46,660 bases of DNA from an uncultured Kiloniellales bacterium (GCA_947258885.1 CAMYKD010000045.1:1-46660), one strand, 5' to 3'. Shown: positions 33,175 through 42,726, counted from the stretch's first letter. Translations and numbers: made by a program. Notes: generated by a model not told the origin, from the sequence alone.

Positions 33175-34677
33175 TCACTCCACGATCCGGCCGCGCCCGG
33201 CACTCGAGGCTTGGACCAGCGCCTGGAAGCGCCGCTCGACCGCCTCGCCAAGAGGGACCGAGCCGTCGCCGGGCAGCACCAAATGCAGCTCGCCGTCCTG
33301 GAGGACCAGTTTCGTGCTTTCCAGCAAGGCGCGCGTGCCGCCCGAGAGCCTGTAGGCGAGGCGCAGCGCAAGCCCCAGGACCCGGGCGCGCTCCGCCTCC
33401 TGCGGCGTCAGGAGGGCGCGCGCGGTCGCCGCCTTGGCCGCATCGGCGCGGCCGTAGCGGTTGTAGACCGCGTAGGCGACGAAGGCGCGCGCCGGGTGGT
33501 CGAGGCCGCTGAAGGGATAGTGCAGGACCCGGTAAAGCGCTTGGGACGCCCGATAGTCCGAGTGCTCGCGCCAGGCGAGATCGGACAGGTGGCAGGCGGC
33601 CTGGCGCAGCCGCCGCGAAGCGGGGTCCTGTTCCGCGAACAGCGGTCCGGTCCACTCGGCGAGGAGGGCGCCGAGGTCGCCGAATCGCCCCTCGCGCGCG
33701 CCCAAATCGGCCGCCGCGGCCAGCAGCGGGTCCTTGGCGCGTTCTTCCGCCGGCAGGCGGTCGAACACGAAGCCCTCCCGCAGCCCATAGGCCGAGAGCA
33801 CCACCTGGTTCGGCTGACAGAGCCGCAGGATACGGCGCAGCAGCAGCGCCGCGTGGGGCAGAATATCCTGCCGGCGGCGCGCCACGCCGGAAATCCCCAC
33901 CAGTGAGCGCTTACCCAACCTGGCCAGGACTCGCGCGAACTCCTCGGCGTCGCGGCGCGACAGGGTGTAGCCCTGGATCACGGGCAGCGGATAACCGACT
34001 TGGCCCATATGGATGCGCGCCAGGTTGCGCCAGGCGCCGCCGACGGCGTAGAAGCTGCGGTCGCGCAGCCGCTCCAGCCAGCCGATACGCTCCAGGCCGC
34101 GGTCGATTTCGCGCCGCACCGCTCCGTCGCCCTCCTTGGCCAGGTCGAGCAGGCGCAGCGTGCCGAGCGACAAGGTGGCCGAGTCGCCCAGGGCTCCGTC
34201 GCCGATCTCGACCAGCTCGAGGCTGCCGCCGCCAAGGTCGCCCATCACGCCGTCGGCGTCGGGCATGCCGGCGAGCACTCCCAGGGCCGAGACGCGCGCC
34301 TCTTCCACGCCGCTCAGGACGCGCACCGCGTGACCGCAGCGCCGCTCGACCTCGGCGATGAATTCGGCGCCGTTTTCCGCCTCGCGCACCGCCGCGGTGG
34401 CCAGCATGTCGACCGTGGCCGCACCCATGCCGCGGGCCATGCGGGTGAAGCGCGGCAGATTGACCAGCGCCATCTCGACCCCCTCTTCCGAGAGCCGGCC
34501 GGTCGATTTCAGCCCCCGGCCCAGGCCGCAGATGACCTTCTCGTTGAACAGCGGGCAGAAGGCACGGGTCAGGCCGTCGAAGATCTCCAGCCGGATCGAG
34601 TTGGAGCCGATATCGACGACCGCGACGCGGCCCCCGCCCGTGGCCTGCCGGCAGCCCGCCACGCCGGTCTGGGCCAT
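33175..34677 (-). CDS. ppx: exopolyphosphatase / Ppx-GppA phosphatase
   Basis: 500 residues from ATG 34677, five bases after the ppk1 stop. The frame continues upstream across ppk1 but that is a shadow. The acetate/sugar kinase-Hsp70-actin fold is marked by VAVVDIGSNSIRLEIFDG, the Glu-containing TAAVREAENGAEF and the phosphate loop GDLGGGSLELVEI. The C-terminal ~180 residues form the helical HD-like part (ACHLSDLAWREHSDYRASQA). It degrades polyphosphate or pppGpp. Operon position directly behind the polyphosphate kinase supports polyphosphate turnover. Confidence 0.93.
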   Translation of the reverse strand: MAQTGVAGCRQATGGGRVAVVDIGSNSIRLEIFDGLTRAFCPLFNEKVICGLGRGLKSTGRLSEEGVEMALVNLPRFTRMARGMGAATVDMLATAAVREAENGAEFIAEVERRCGHAVRVLSGVEEARVSALGVLAGMPDADGVMGDLGGGSLELVEIGDGALGDSATLSLGTLRLLDLAKEGDGAVRREIDRGLERIGWLERLRDRSFYAVGGAWRNLARIHMGQVGYPLPVIQGYTLSRRDAEEFARVLARLGKRSLVGISGVARRRQDILPHAALLLRRILRLCQPNQVVLSAYGLREGFVFDRLPAEERAKDPLLAAAADLGAREGRFGDLGALLAEWTGPLFAEQDPASRRLRQAACHLSDLAWREHSDYRASQALYRVLHYPFSGLDHPARAFVAYAVYNRYGRADAAKAATARALLTPQEAERARVLGLALRLAYRLSGGTRALLESTKLVLQDGELHLVLPGDGSVPLGEAVERRFQALVQASSAGRGRIVE

Positions 34678-34682
34678 GGCGC

Positions 34683-36842
34683 TCAAGGCGACTTGTGGAT
34701 CAGCCGGGGGGTGGCGGTCGGACTCTTCTTGAGCGCCGAGCCCCGGCCGGAGAGGCTGGGATTGGTCATGAAGTAGGTATGGGCGCTGAAGGCGCCGGCG
34801 GCGGCCGGCAGGCGGCTGTAGCTGCCGTCGGCTTCGAGCACCCAGCTCTGGGCCTGGTCCTTGAGGTTGGCGATCATGATCTGGTCGAGGACCTGTCGGT
34901 GGACGGTCGGGTTCTCGATCGGCACGAGGGTTTCGACACGGCGGTCCAGGTTTCGCGGCATCCAGTCCGCCGAGGAGATGAAGACCCTGGCCTCGGGCGA
35001 CGGCAAGCCGTGGCCGTTGCCGAAAGCAACGATGCGGCCGTGCTCGAGAAAGCGGCCGATCAGGCTCTTGACCCGGATGTTCTCGGACAGGCCCGCCACT
35101 CCCGCCCTGAGAGCGCAGATCCCGCGCACCACCAGCTCGATCCGGACCCCGGCCCCAGACGCCCGATAGAGCGCATCGATGATTTGGCTGTCGGCGAGCG
35201 CGTTCAGCTTGGCCCAGATCGCGGCCGGCCGGCCGGCCGCGGCATGGGCGATTTCCGTCTCGATCAGCTCGAGCAGGGTCTCGCGCAGATCGACCGGCGA
35301 GGCCGCCACCTTCTCCAGCCGCTCGGGGCGCGCGTAGCCGGTCATGTAGTTGAACAGGCGCGCGGCGTCCCGGCACAGCGCGGGATCGCAGGTGAAGAAC
35401 GACAGGTCCGTATACACCTTGGCCGTAACCGGGTGGTAGTTGCCGGTGCCGAAGTGGCAATAGGACCTGAGCGTCTTGCTCTCCCGCCGGACCACCAGCG
35501 AGACCTTGGCGTGGGTCTTGAGGCGGATGAAGCCGTAGACCACCTGCACGCCCGCCCGCTCCAGGTTGCGCGCCCAACGGATATTGCGCTCTTCGTCGAA
35601 CCGGGCCTTGAGCTCGACCAGGGCGGTCACCGTCTTGCCGGCCTCGGCCGCCTCGGTCAGCGCCTGGAGGACCGGCGAGTCCTCGCTCGTGCGGTAGAGC
35701 GTCTGCTTGATCGCCACCACCGCGGGGTCTTCGGCGGCCTGGCGGATGAAGCGCACCACCACGTCGAAGCTCTCGTAGGGGTGATGGACGATGATGTCCT
35801 TGGCCCGGATCGCCGCGAAACAGTCGCCGCCGAAATCGCGGATGCGCTCGGGAAAGCGCGCGGAATAGCGCTGAAAGACCAGGTCCGGACGGTCGTCGAC
35901 GATGAGCTGTTCGGTCGCCGAAGGGCCGAGCAGGCCGTCGAGCGCGAACACGTCCTCGGCCGGGACGTTCATCTCGCGCACCACGAAATCCTTGAGGCCC
36001 GCGTCGATATCGGCATTTACGGTGAGGCGTATGACCGATCCCCGACGGCGCCGCTTGAGCGCCGACTCGAAGACCTCGACCAGGTCCTCGGCCTCCTCCT
36101 CGATCTCGATGTCGCTGTCCCGCAGGACCCTGAAGAAGCCGTGGTTGGCCACCTCGAAACCGGGGAACAGGCGGTCGAGGTGCATGCGGACCACCTGCTC
36201 CATGCGGACGAAGCGGATCCGCCGGCCCGGCAGGCGGATGAAGCGCTCGATCTGCTGGGGCAGCGGCAACAGCCCGTTGAGCCTCTCGCCCTCCTCGCCG
36301 CGATAGAGCTCGAGCACCATGGCGAAGCCGAAGTTCGGGATGAACGGAAAGGGATGCGCCGGATCGATGGCGATCGGCGTGAGGACCGGGAAAATCTCGT
36401 TGAAGAAATAATCGTCCAGCCAGGTCCGCTCCTCGGCGCTCAGCTGATCGCTCCTCAGGACGTCGACGCCGGCCTTGCGCAGCGCGACCCTGAGCTCGCT
36501 CCAGCAGGCTTGCTGGCGTTCGAGCAGCGCACTCACCCGGCTGTTGATCGCGGAGAGCTGCTCGGCCGGCGTCAGGCCGTCGGGGCTCGGCTCGGTCAGG
36601 CCGGCGCGGGCCTGTCCCTTGAGGCCGGCCACGCGGACCATGGTGAACTCGTCGAGGTTGTTCGCCGAGATCGACAGGAAGCGCACCCGCTCGAGCGGCG
36701 GATGCTGGAGATTATAGGCCTCGTCCAGCACCCGCTCGTTGAACGCCAGCCAGGAGAGCTCCCGGTTGATGAAGCGTTCGGGCGAATCCGGCGCGACCGC
36801 CGGTACCGATGCCGTTTGCTGCGCGTCGTCCAAGAAGACCAA
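34683..36842 (-). CDS. ppk1: polyphosphate kinase 1
   Basis: 719 residues, the usual PPK1 length. Domains in order: N-domain ([19 protein letters not shown]), head domain, and two PLD-like C-domains with catalytic His motifs [18 protein letters not shown] and [10 protein letters not shown]. It makes polyphosphate from ATP at the membrane periphery. First gene of the ppk1-ppx operon. The start is uncertain: the TTG at 36842 has AGGGA too close, while the TTG three codons later has AGGGA about nine bases away; no ATG is available before the conserved FINRELSW. Both candidate starts change only a few residues. Confidence 0.93.
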   Translation of the reverse strand: MVFLDDAQQTASVPAVAPDSPERFINRELSWLAFNERVLDEAYNLQHPPLERVRFLSISANNLDEFTMVRVAGLKGQARAGLTEPSPDGLTPAEQLSAINSRVSALLERQQACWSELRVALRKAGVDVLRSDQLSAEERTWLDDYFFNEIFPVLTPIAIDPAHPFPFIPNFGFAMVLELYRGEEGERLNGLLPLPQQIERFIRLPGRRIRFVRMEQVVRMHLDRLFPGFEVANHGFFRVLRDSDIEIEEEAEDLVEVFESALKRRRRGSVIRLTVNADIDAGLKDFVVREMNVPAEDVFALDGLLGPSATEQLIVDDRPDLVFQRYSARFPERIRDFGGDCFAAIRAKDIIVHHPYESFDVVVRFIRQAAEDPAVVAIKQTLYRTSEDSPVLQALTEAAEAGKTVTALVELKARFDEERNIRWARNLERAGVQVVYGFIRLKTHAKVSLVVRRESKTLRSYCHFGTGNYHPVTAKVYTDLSFFTCDPALCRDAARLFNYMTGYARPERLEKVAASPVDLRETLLELIETEIAHAAAGRPAAIWAKLNALADSQIIDALYRASGAGVRIELVVRGICALRAGVAGLSENIRVKSLIGRFLEHGRIVAFGNGHGLPSPEARVFISSADWMPRNLDRRVETLVPIENPTVHRQVLDQIMIANLKDQAQSWVLEADGSYSRLPAAAGAFSAHTYFMTNPSLSGRGSALKKSPTATPRLIHKSP

Positions 36843-36920
36843 TCCCTAGCCGTGACGCGGACGCGGATGAGCTCCCGTCCGCCTAGCCCGACTCCAATTC
36901 TACCCCGGATCGCCCGAACA

Positions 36921-37700
36921 TTACAGCGTGCCCGGAAAGGCGCCGCCGTCGATCAGCAGGTTCTGGCCGGTGATGTAGCCGGCGTGCTGGCCGCAAAGGA
37001 AGGCGCAGGCCTCGCCGAACTCCTCCGGACGGCCGAAGCGGCCGGCCGGATTGCTCTCGGCGCGCGCTTTCCAGACCTCGTCGAAGGGCCGGCCGCTGGC
37101 CTCGGACACGCTCTTGACGGTGGCGCGCAGACGGTCGGTCTCGAAGGGGCCGGGCAGCAGCGCGTTGATCGTGACGTTGTGGCGCACCGTCTTGCGCGCG
37201 ATGCCGGCCACGAAGCCGGTCAGGCCCGCCCGGGCGCCGTTCGACAGGCCCAGGATGTCGATCGGCGCCTTGACCGCGGAAGACGTGATGTTGACGATGC
37301 GCCCGAAACGCCGCGCGATCATGCCGTCCACCGTCGCCTTGATCAACTCGATCGGTGTCAGCATGTTGGCGTCGACGGCCTTGATCCAGTCGTCCCGCGT
37401 CCAGTCGCGGAAGTCGCCCGGCGGCGGGCCGCCGGCGTTGTTGATCAGGATATCCGGCTCGGGACAGGCCTCGAGCGCCAGGGCCCGGCCCTCCGGTGTC
37501 GTGATGTCCGCCGCCACGGGGGTCACGGCGACGCCGCTGGCCTCGCCGATCTCCCTGGCGGCCTGCTCGAGCGGCCCGGGCGTGCGCGCCACGATCACCA
37601 GGTCGACGCCCGCGCGCGACAGCGACTCGGCGCAGCCCCGGCCAAGCCCCTTGCTGGCCGCGCAGACGATGGCTTTCTTCCCTTTCAGACCCAGATCCAT
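36921..37700 (-). CDS. SDR-family oxidoreductase lacking the YxxxK active-site motif
   Basis: 259 residues. Rossmann fold with nucleotide motif CAASKGLGRGCAES (variant of TGxxxGxG), VARTPG and INNAGGPPPG. At the active site the Ser is kept (NITSSAVK) but the usual YxxxK is replaced by LSNGARAG. A known SDR subgroup shows this LSNxxRAG form and is annotated as 3-oxoacyl-ACP reductase-like without proven activity. The end PAGRFGRPEEFGEACAFLCG, GYITGQNLLIDGGAFPGTL is regular. It sits between hdaA and ppk1 on the same strand, 28 bases after hdaA's stop. The substrate is unknown. Confidence 0.85.
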   Translation of the reverse strand: MDLGLKGKKAIVCAASKGLGRGCAESLSRAGVDLVIVARTPGPLEQAAREIGEASGVAVTPVAADITTPEGRALALEACPEPDILINNAGGPPPGDFRDWTRDDWIKAVDANMLTPIELIKATVDGMIARRFGRIVNITSSAVKAPIDILGLSNGARAGLTGFVAGIARKTVRHNVTINALLPGPFETDRLRATVKSVSEASGRPFDEVWKARAESNPAGRFGRPEEFGEACAFLCGQHAGYITGQNLLIDGGAFPGTL

Positions 37701-37728
37701 CCCGTTTCTCCCTTCGGTTCGATTCGAT

Positions 37729-38424
37729 TCATTCGACGGGCGATCCCGCCCTCGAGTCGTTCAGGACTTCGCGCGCCAGCGGCACCGTGATCTCGCGCCG
37801 CGACTCCAGGGCGGCCCGGTCGATCGCGTCGACCAGCGCGCGCGCCGCCGCGAACGAGCGCTCCATGCGCGCCAGCAGGAAGCGAACCACCTCGGCGCGG
37901 ACCCTGAGCTGCCGGTCGGCGAAGAGCTTGACCAGCACGGCCTCGACCAGCGCGTCGTCCGGTGCGCCCAGCTCGACGGCCTGGACCGCCGACAGGCGCG
38001 AGCGCAGGTCGGCCAGACCGATGGGCCAGCGGGCCGGCGCGGCGCGTCCGGCGAGCAGCAGATGGCCGCCCCGCTCCACCACTATGTTGTAGAGATGCAG
38101 GACGGTCCGCTCGCGGTCTTGGTCGCCGTCGAGCACGGCATCCAGCCCGTCGAGCAGAACCGCCCCCGACGGTCCCAGAAGCTCGGGCGGGGCGGTCAGG
38201 GCCAGCGCGGCCGGGTCGATCGCCCGCGCCCCGCTGGCCGCGCGCCAAACCTGGGCCAGATGGGTCTTACCGCAACCGGGCGGGCCGTAGAGCGCCAGCG
38301 CGGCGCCGGGCCAGTCGGGCCAGCGGTCGATCCAGGCGACCGCCGTCTGGTTGCTCGGCGCAACCAGGAAGTCCTCGCGATCGAGGGCCGGCCGCTGGCC
38401 TAGATCGAGGGTCAATTGCGCCAT
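37729..38424 (-). CDS. hdaA: HdaA-like DnaA paralogue (regulatory inactivation of DnaA)
   Basis: 231 residues from ATG 38424. The N-terminal MAQLTLDLGQRPAL carries a clamp-binding-like QLTLDL motif, as in Hda proteins, which bind the DNA polymerase sliding clamp. AAA+ core with Walker A GPPGCGKTHL, LLDGLDAVLD as Walker B region, sensor-type RLSAVQAVELGAPDD, and a lid ending near residue 225. There is no DnaA domain IV, as expected. It should promote ATP hydrolysis on DnaA after initiation. It lies eight bases downstream of the AI-2E-family permease gene, so they are likely co-transcribed. Confidence 0.88.
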   Translation of the reverse strand: MAQLTLDLGQRPALDREDFLVAPSNQTAVAWIDRWPDWPGAALALYGPPGCGKTHLAQVWRAASGARAIDPAALALTAPPELLGPSGAVLLDGLDAVLDGDQDRERTVLHLYNIVVERGGHLLLAGRAAPARWPIGLADLRSRLSAVQAVELGAPDDALVEAVLVKLFADRQLRVRAEVVRFLLARMERSFAAARALVDAIDRAALESRREITVPLAREVLNDSRAGSPVE

Positions 38425-38432
38425 GACGGTCC

Positions 38433-39551
38433 TCAGCTCTCGCCGGCCGCGCCGGACTCCGACTCGGCCGGCGCGGGCCGCTCGACGTCGCCCCAATAGA
38501 AGTCGCTGTCCAGATAACGGGCGAGCATGAAGCGGATCAGCACGCCGACCACCGCGGCGACCGGTATGGCGAGGAGCACGCCGACCAGGCCGAACAGCAG
38601 ACCGCCGGCCAGCAACGCGAAGATGACCCAGACCGGATGCAGGCCGACCCGGTCGCCGACCAGCTTGGGGGTCAGGAGATTCCCCTCCAGCACCTGACCG
38701 ACCAGAAAGATGGCGGCCACGACGGCGATGCGGGTCCAGTCGTCGAACTGCGCCAGGGCCATGCCGACCGAGGCGAGCAGACCGACCGCCGAGCCGACGA
38801 AGGGAATGAAGGTCAGCAGGCCGGCCGCCAATCCGATCAGCAGGCCGAAATCGAGCCCCGCCACCGTCAGGCCGGCCGCATAGAAGACGCCGAGCAGCAG
38901 GCAGACCGACGATTGCCCGCGCACGAAACCGGCGAGCATCCGGTCGACCTCGCGGATCTGCCCGCGAATCGTGTCGGCCTGGTGCCGCGGCAGCCAAGCG
39001 TCGATCCGCCGGACCAGCGGGTCCCAGTCGCGCAGCAGGTAGAAGGCGACGACCGGCGTGATCACCAGGAGCGACAGCAGGTTGGCGAGCGCGGCGCCGC
39101 CGCTGATCAGGCGCCCCAGCAGTGTCGTGCTCCAGCCGATCAGTTTCTGCGCCGAGCCCGCCAGCGCCTCCTCGATCTGCGCCATCAGGCCGGGATCGAC
39201 CCGGGACTCGATCACCTGCTGCAACAGGGCGATCTGGCCGCGCAGCGCCTCGATATAGGCCGGCACGCGCGCGATGAAACCGGTCAGCTGCCCGGCGATC
39301 AGCGGCACCAGCAGGAGCAGGCCGCCGGCCACCAGGACCAGGAAAGCCAGGGGCAGAACGGTCGTGGCCAGGGTGCGCGACAGGCCGTGCCCTTCCAGCC
39401 AGTCGCAGATCGGATCGAGCAGATAGGCGATCGCCATGCCGGCGACGAAGGGCAGCAGGATGCCGCTCAGCAGATAGAGCGCGGCGAAGAAGACCGCGAA
39501 GCCGATCAACCAGAACCGCAGCTCGCGCCCGAGGCCGAGATCATGGCTCAT
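38433..39551 (-). CDS. AI-2E family transporter (PerM-like membrane protein)
   Basis: 372 residues. ATG 39551 overlaps the stop of the pgsA-like gene (ATGA). Seven or eight membrane helices in the AI-2E/PerM pattern: FWLIGFAVFFAALYLLSGIL, PFVAGMAIAYLLDP, a long extramembrane helical stretch (~100-150), LLVITPVVAFYLLRDWD, and the C-terminal GNLLTPKLVGDRVGLHPVWV. Family members export small molecules or exchange ions; the autoinducer label is not reliable for all. Location in the purM-hdaA neighbourhood is common in alphaproteobacteria. Confidence 0.9.
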   Translation of the reverse strand: MSHDLGLGRELRFWLIGFAVFFAALYLLSGILLPFVAGMAIAYLLDPICDWLEGHGLSRTLATTVLPLAFLVLVAGGLLLLVPLIAGQLTGFIARVPAYIEALRGQIALLQQVIESRVDPGLMAQIEEALAGSAQKLIGWSTTLLGRLISGGAALANLLSLLVITPVVAFYLLRDWDPLVRRIDAWLPRHQADTIRGQIREVDRMLAGFVRGQSSVCLLLGVFYAAGLTVAGLDFGLLIGLAAGLLTFIPFVGSAVGLLASVGMALAQFDDWTRIAVVAAIFLVGQVLEGNLLTPKLVGDRVGLHPVWVIFALLAGGLLFGLVGVLLAIPVAAVVGVLIRFMLARYLDSDFYWGDVERPAPAESESGAAGES

Positions 39552-40114
39552 GAGTCCCGCTCCATGGTGACCGCGCGACGGCCCCATTTGATCACGTAGG
39601 CCGCCCCGGACACAAACGTCGTCGCCGCCACGACGTAGACCAGCACGTGGACCGCGCCGGCCAGGGACAGCTCCAGGCCCAGTTCCGCCAGCACCATGCC
39701 GGCAAGGATGATCTGCGCCGCCGTATTGGTCTTGCTGACCAGGAGCGGCTCCATTTGGAGCGAGTGGGTCAGGGTGTGGAACAGGATCGCGCCGCCGATG
39801 ATCAGGAGATCGCGGAACACGATCAGGATGACCAGCCACACGGCCAGATGCTCCAGATAGCCGAGCGTGATGTAGACGGCGACGAGCAACGCCTTGTCGG
39901 CCAGGGGATCGAGAAAGGCGCCGACCTGGCTCTCGACCTTGAAATGCTTGGCGATGATGCCGTCCAGCGCATCCGACACGCCGGCCGCGATGAACAGCCA
40001 GAAGGCCGCGTCGTAGTTGCCGATCAAGAGCAGGTGGACGGTTACCGGCACGGCGAGAAGCCGTGCCAGCGTGATCAGATTGGGTAGCCAGGCGAGGGCG
40101 CCGCGGAGACTCAT
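39548..40114 (-). CDS. CDP-alcohol phosphatidyltransferase (PgsA-like)
   Basis: 188 residues from ATG 40114 (an in-frame TTG at 40126 lies inside the inverted repeat of the adjacent element). Several membrane helices and the CDP-alcohol phosphotransferase motif SDALDGIIAK, then GAFLDPLADK: D-x2-D-G-x2-A-K in place of A-R, with the final D-x3-D intact. It most resembles PgsA, which makes phosphatidylglycerophosphate, but other alcohols are possible. The upstream region is occupied by the MITE-like element ending at 40116, so expression must start within or through the element. AGGA lies immediately before the ATG, a poor spacing. Confidence 0.85.
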   Translation of the reverse strand: MSLRGALAWLPNLITLARLLAVPVTVHLLLIGNYDAAFWLFIAAGVSDALDGIIAKHFKVESQVGAFLDPLADKALLVAVYITLGYLEHLAVWLVILIVFRDLLIIGGAILFHTLTHSLQMEPLLVSKTNTAAQIILAGMVLAELGLELSLAGAVHVLVYVVAATTFVSGAAYVIKWGRRAVTMERDS

Positions 40115-40115
40115 T

Positions 40116-40387
40116 CCTAATACCAAAGGTCATAGATAATGACGCATTTCACCGAGGCGATTTTGACCGCCAGCAAGGCGCGCGCTGCGCCGTTGTGCTG
40201 GTACAACAAGCAGTGCGCAACGCGGCTGGCGGTCAAAAGCGCCCGGCCCTGCGGGTGGGGCGTATCGGGGCGCCGGGTGCGTTGCGGCGCTTGCCCGATG
40301 CGCGCATCGCGCTGCGCACCGCGCCTACCCGGGCGACCCGATCCGCTCCCATGAAATGAGTCATTATCTATGACCTTTGGTATAAGG
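40116..40387. mobile_element. 272-bp MITE-like element with 36-bp terminal inverted repeats
   Basis: The ends 40116-40151 and 40352-40387 are inverted repeats that match at 34 of 36 positions. The inner 23 bases from 40120 (beginning ATACCAAAGGTCATAGAT) match perfectly. Inside, TTTTGACCGCCAGC (40161-40174) and GCTGGCGGTCAAAA (40225-40238) form a second perfect inverted repeat that encloses a further hairpin. No coding frame of note. It fills the space between the pgsA-like start codon and the stop codon of the DUF2066 gene almost exactly. Clear target-site duplications were not found. Interpreted as a non-autonomous element; a structured regulatory RNA is the alternative. Confidence 0.75.
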
Positions 40388-40389
40388 TA

Positions 40390-41541
40390 TCACTCGATAC
40401 CCGGCTGATTGTCCGGTTCCGGGAGGGCGGCGTTCAGGGTCAGCTCCCACCACCCCTGGCTCACGTCCTGGGTCAACACCAGGTCCTTGCGGGCCAACGC
40501 CCGGCTCAGTTGGTTCTCGCTGCCGACATAGGTGATCATCAGGTCGACGCTGTCCCGGGTCATGTAGGCCAGGTCGCTCCCCACCACCGAGGCGACGTCG
40601 TCCAGGCGCCGTTTGACTTCCAGCCACTCGGCGAGCGAGGCGACCGGAATCGTCACCATCAGACGGTTCTGATCGGCCAAGCGCAGGAGGTTGTCGGCCT
40701 TCCAGGCCTCCTGGATCTCGCTCACCAAGCCGTCGGCCGCCCGCCTGAACAGGCCGCTCTGCGTCTCGTCGGGCTGCTGGGCATAGCTCAGAACGATGGG
40801 CCGCTGCTCCGACAGCCCGCCGTATCGGCGCGCCACCACCTCAACCCTGGCCCGCCCCGCGGCCGGATCGCCACGCACCCTCAACTGGGCGACCATGACC
40901 TGGTCGACGTCGTAGCGCTGTGCCAAGGCCTCCAGCCGATCCGGATTGCCGTTCAGGGCCTGCCGGGCGTCGATCGCCCCCACGTCGTCCAGATCCCCCA
41001 GCGGCAGGATCATCGGGATCAGCTCGCCGTCCAGCCGCCGCTCGTTCCAGGTGCCGCGCCAGGAGTTGGGATCCCGCCAGAGCCGGGCGCCGCCGCCGGT
41101 GCCCAGCACCGGCAACACCAGCACCGGCCGGCCGCGCGCCTGGGCGAAGGGCACGTCCCTCTGCCCGAGGAACTGGCGCACCGACTCCGGATTGAAGCGG
41201 AAGGTCAGCTTGGCCAGGTAGCGCACCGCGGAGGTGCGTTCCTCGTCCACCGTGAAGTCCGCGACCAGCTGGGCGATCTCGTCCGGCGGGATCTCGGGCA
41301 GGGCCAGCAGATCGCCCCGCGGCACGATGCGCGCCAAGACGGTGGCCATGGCCTGGCGGTGCCCGTCCTCCAGGGCCGCGACCCGGGCGCTCGCCGCGTC
41401 CTCGGCCGTGGCATCGACCGAGATATCGTGGACGGTGAACAGGTCGCCCTGGGCCAAGGCGCGCGCCGGCGAGGGCCAGGGGCCCGCGCCGATCAGCCAC
41501 ACCCCGATCAAGACTCCGACAGACAGTCGCCAGATCCGCAT
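40390..41541 (-). CDS. DUF2066 domain-containing exported protein
   Basis: 383 residues from ATG 41541. Signal peptide residues 1-30 (LSVGVLIGVWLIGAGPWPSP, then ARALAQG). The mature start DLFTVHDISVDATAEDAASA and the following RVAALEDGHRQAM, with FTVDEERTSAVRYLAKLTFR and RPVLVLPVLGTGGGARLWRD, are the marks of DUF2066 proteins, usually found next to purM in alphaproteobacteria and gammaproteobacteria. Function unknown. It is divergent from purM; the stop codon at 40390 touches the MITE-like element. The 93 bases to the purM start must contain both promoters. Confidence 0.85.
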   Translation of the reverse strand: MRIWRLSVGVLIGVWLIGAGPWPSPARALAQGDLFTVHDISVDATAEDAASARVAALEDGHRQAMATVLARIVPRGDLLALPEIPPDEIAQLVADFTVDEERTSAVRYLAKLTFRFNPESVRQFLGQRDVPFAQARGRPVLVLPVLGTGGGARLWRDPNSWRGTWNERRLDGELIPMILPLGDLDDVGAIDARQALNGNPDRLEALAQRYDVDQVMVAQLRVRGDPAAGRARVEVVARRYGGLSEQRPIVLSYAQQPDETQSGLFRRAADGLVSEIQEAWKADNLLRLADQNRLMVTIPVASLAEWLEVKRRLDDVASVVGSDLAYMTRDSVDLMITYVGSENQLSRALARKDLVLTQDVSQGWWELTLNAALPEPDNQPGIE

Positions 41542-41624
41542 TGCAAAGCATCCCGGATGAGATATTTTCGCGCTCTCGGCCGCCGCGCCTGCGGCGCCGC
41601 GGGGCCTTAATACTCCAAGTCGCC

Positions 41625-41637
41625 GGAGGACGCCATA
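41625..41637 (+). promoter_or_regulatory. ribosome-binding site and ATA start codon of purM
   Basis: GGAGG at 41625-41629 is followed after five bases by ATA at 41635-41637, in frame with purM. Between the in-frame stop at 41608 and the GTG at 41692 there is no ATG, GTG, TTG or CTG. The peptide between ATA and GTG ends with YRDAGVDI, a conserved PurM N-terminus, so translation must begin before it. Confidence 0.6.
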
Positions 41638-42726
41638 ACTAGCGATCGCCCCGACCGGGGCCGCAACCACCCGACCTACCGGGACGCCGGCGTGGACATC
41701 GACGCCGGCAACCGACTGGTGGCGGCGATCGAGCCGCTGGCCCGGGCCACGGCGCGGCCCGGCGTCCTGGCCGGCCTGGGCGGATTCGGCGCGCTCTTCG
41801 ACCTCGAGGCGGCGGGCTATCGGGACCCGGTCCTGGTCGCCGGCACCGACGGCGTCGGCACCAAGCTCATGGTCGCGATCGCCGCCGGGCGGCACGATAC
41901 GGTCGGCATCGACCTGGTCGCCATGTGCGTCAACGACCTGGTGGTCCAGGGCGCCGAGCCGCTGTTCTTCCTCGACTACTTCGCGACCGGCAAGCTCGAG
42001 GTCGAGGCCGGCCGGGCGATCGTCGCCGGCATCGCCCAGGGCTGCGAGCAGGCGGGCTGCGCGCTGATCGGCGGCGAAACCGCCGAGATGCCCGGACTCT
42101 ACGCCGAGGGCGACTACGACTTGGCCGGCTTCGCGGTCGGCGCGGTCGAGCGCGAGCGGATCCTGACCGGCGCGGCGGTCGCGCCGGGCGACGTGGTGCT
42201 GGGTTTGGCTTCGAGCGGGCTGCATTCCAACGGCTTCTCCTTGCTGCGCCGGGTCGCCGCCGACCTCGGCCTCGACTATTCGGCGCCGGCGCCCTTCGCC
42301 CCGGAGGCGACGCTGGGCGAGGCCCTGCTGACCCCGACCCGGATCTACGTCAAGGCCTGCCTGGCGGCGCTGGAGACCGGCGCGGTCCGGGCGCTCGCAC
42401 ACATCACCGGCGGCGGCCTGGTCGAGAACCTGCCGCGGGTGCTGCCCGAGGGCGCGGCGGCGGCGATCGACGGATGCGCCTGGCCGGTGCCCGCGGTGTT
42501 CTCCTGGCTGGCCCGCGACGGCGGCGTGCCGGCCGGCGAGATGATACGAACCTTCAATTGCGGCATCGGTATGGCCGTGGTCGCCGAGGCCACCCGCGCC
42601 GCCGAGGTCGAGCAGGCGCTCGCCGGGGCGGGCGAGCAAGTCCACCGCATCGGCCGCATCGAGGCCCGCGCGGACGCCGGGCCGCAGGTCGTCTTCGAGC
42701 CCGGGGGCCCGTCATGGCCCGCCTGA
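41635..42726 (+). CDS. purM: phosphoribosylformylglycinamidine cyclo-ligase
   Basis: 363 residues if translation begins at the ATA at 41635. This start restores the conserved N-terminus [16 protein letters not shown], which the first ordinary start (GTG 41692) would remove in part. The protein has all PurM blocks: [81 protein letters not shown] and [10 protein letters not shown]. It catalyses the fifth step of IMP synthesis (FGAM to AIR). It overlaps purN by 13 bases. A -10-like TAATAC lies at 41608. Apart from its start codon the gene looks fully intact. Confidence 0.93.
   Translation: MTSDRPDRGRNHPTYRDAGVDIDAGNRLVAAIEPLARATARPGVLAGLGGFGALFDLEAAGYRDPVLVAGTDGVGTKLMVAIAAGRHDTVGIDLVAMCVNDLVVQGAEPLFFLDYFATGKLEVEAGRAIVAGIAQGCEQAGCALIGGETAEMPGLYAEGDYDLAGFAVGAVERERILTGAAVAPGDVVLGLASSGLHSNGFSLLRRVAADLGLDYSAPAPFAPEATLGEALLTPTRIYVKACLAALETGAVRALAHITGGGLVENLPRVLPEGAAAAIDGCAWPVPAVFSWLARDGGVPAGEMIRTFNCGIGMAVVAEATRAAEVEQALAGAGEQVHRIGRIEARADAGPQVVFEPGGPSWPA

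Noticed and set aside
33175-35577. Apparent extension of the ppx frame deep into ppk1, suggesting a fusion
   Set aside because: The upstream part is out of frame with ppk1 and not protein-like; ppx has its own ATG at 34677, five bases after the ppk1 stop.
34695-37790. A very long plus-strand open frame (over 1000 codons) opposite ppk1 and its neighbours
   Set aside because: It runs antisense to ppk1 and the SDR gene, has no family features and an Asp/Arg/Val-rich composition typical of the reverse complement of GC-rich genes.
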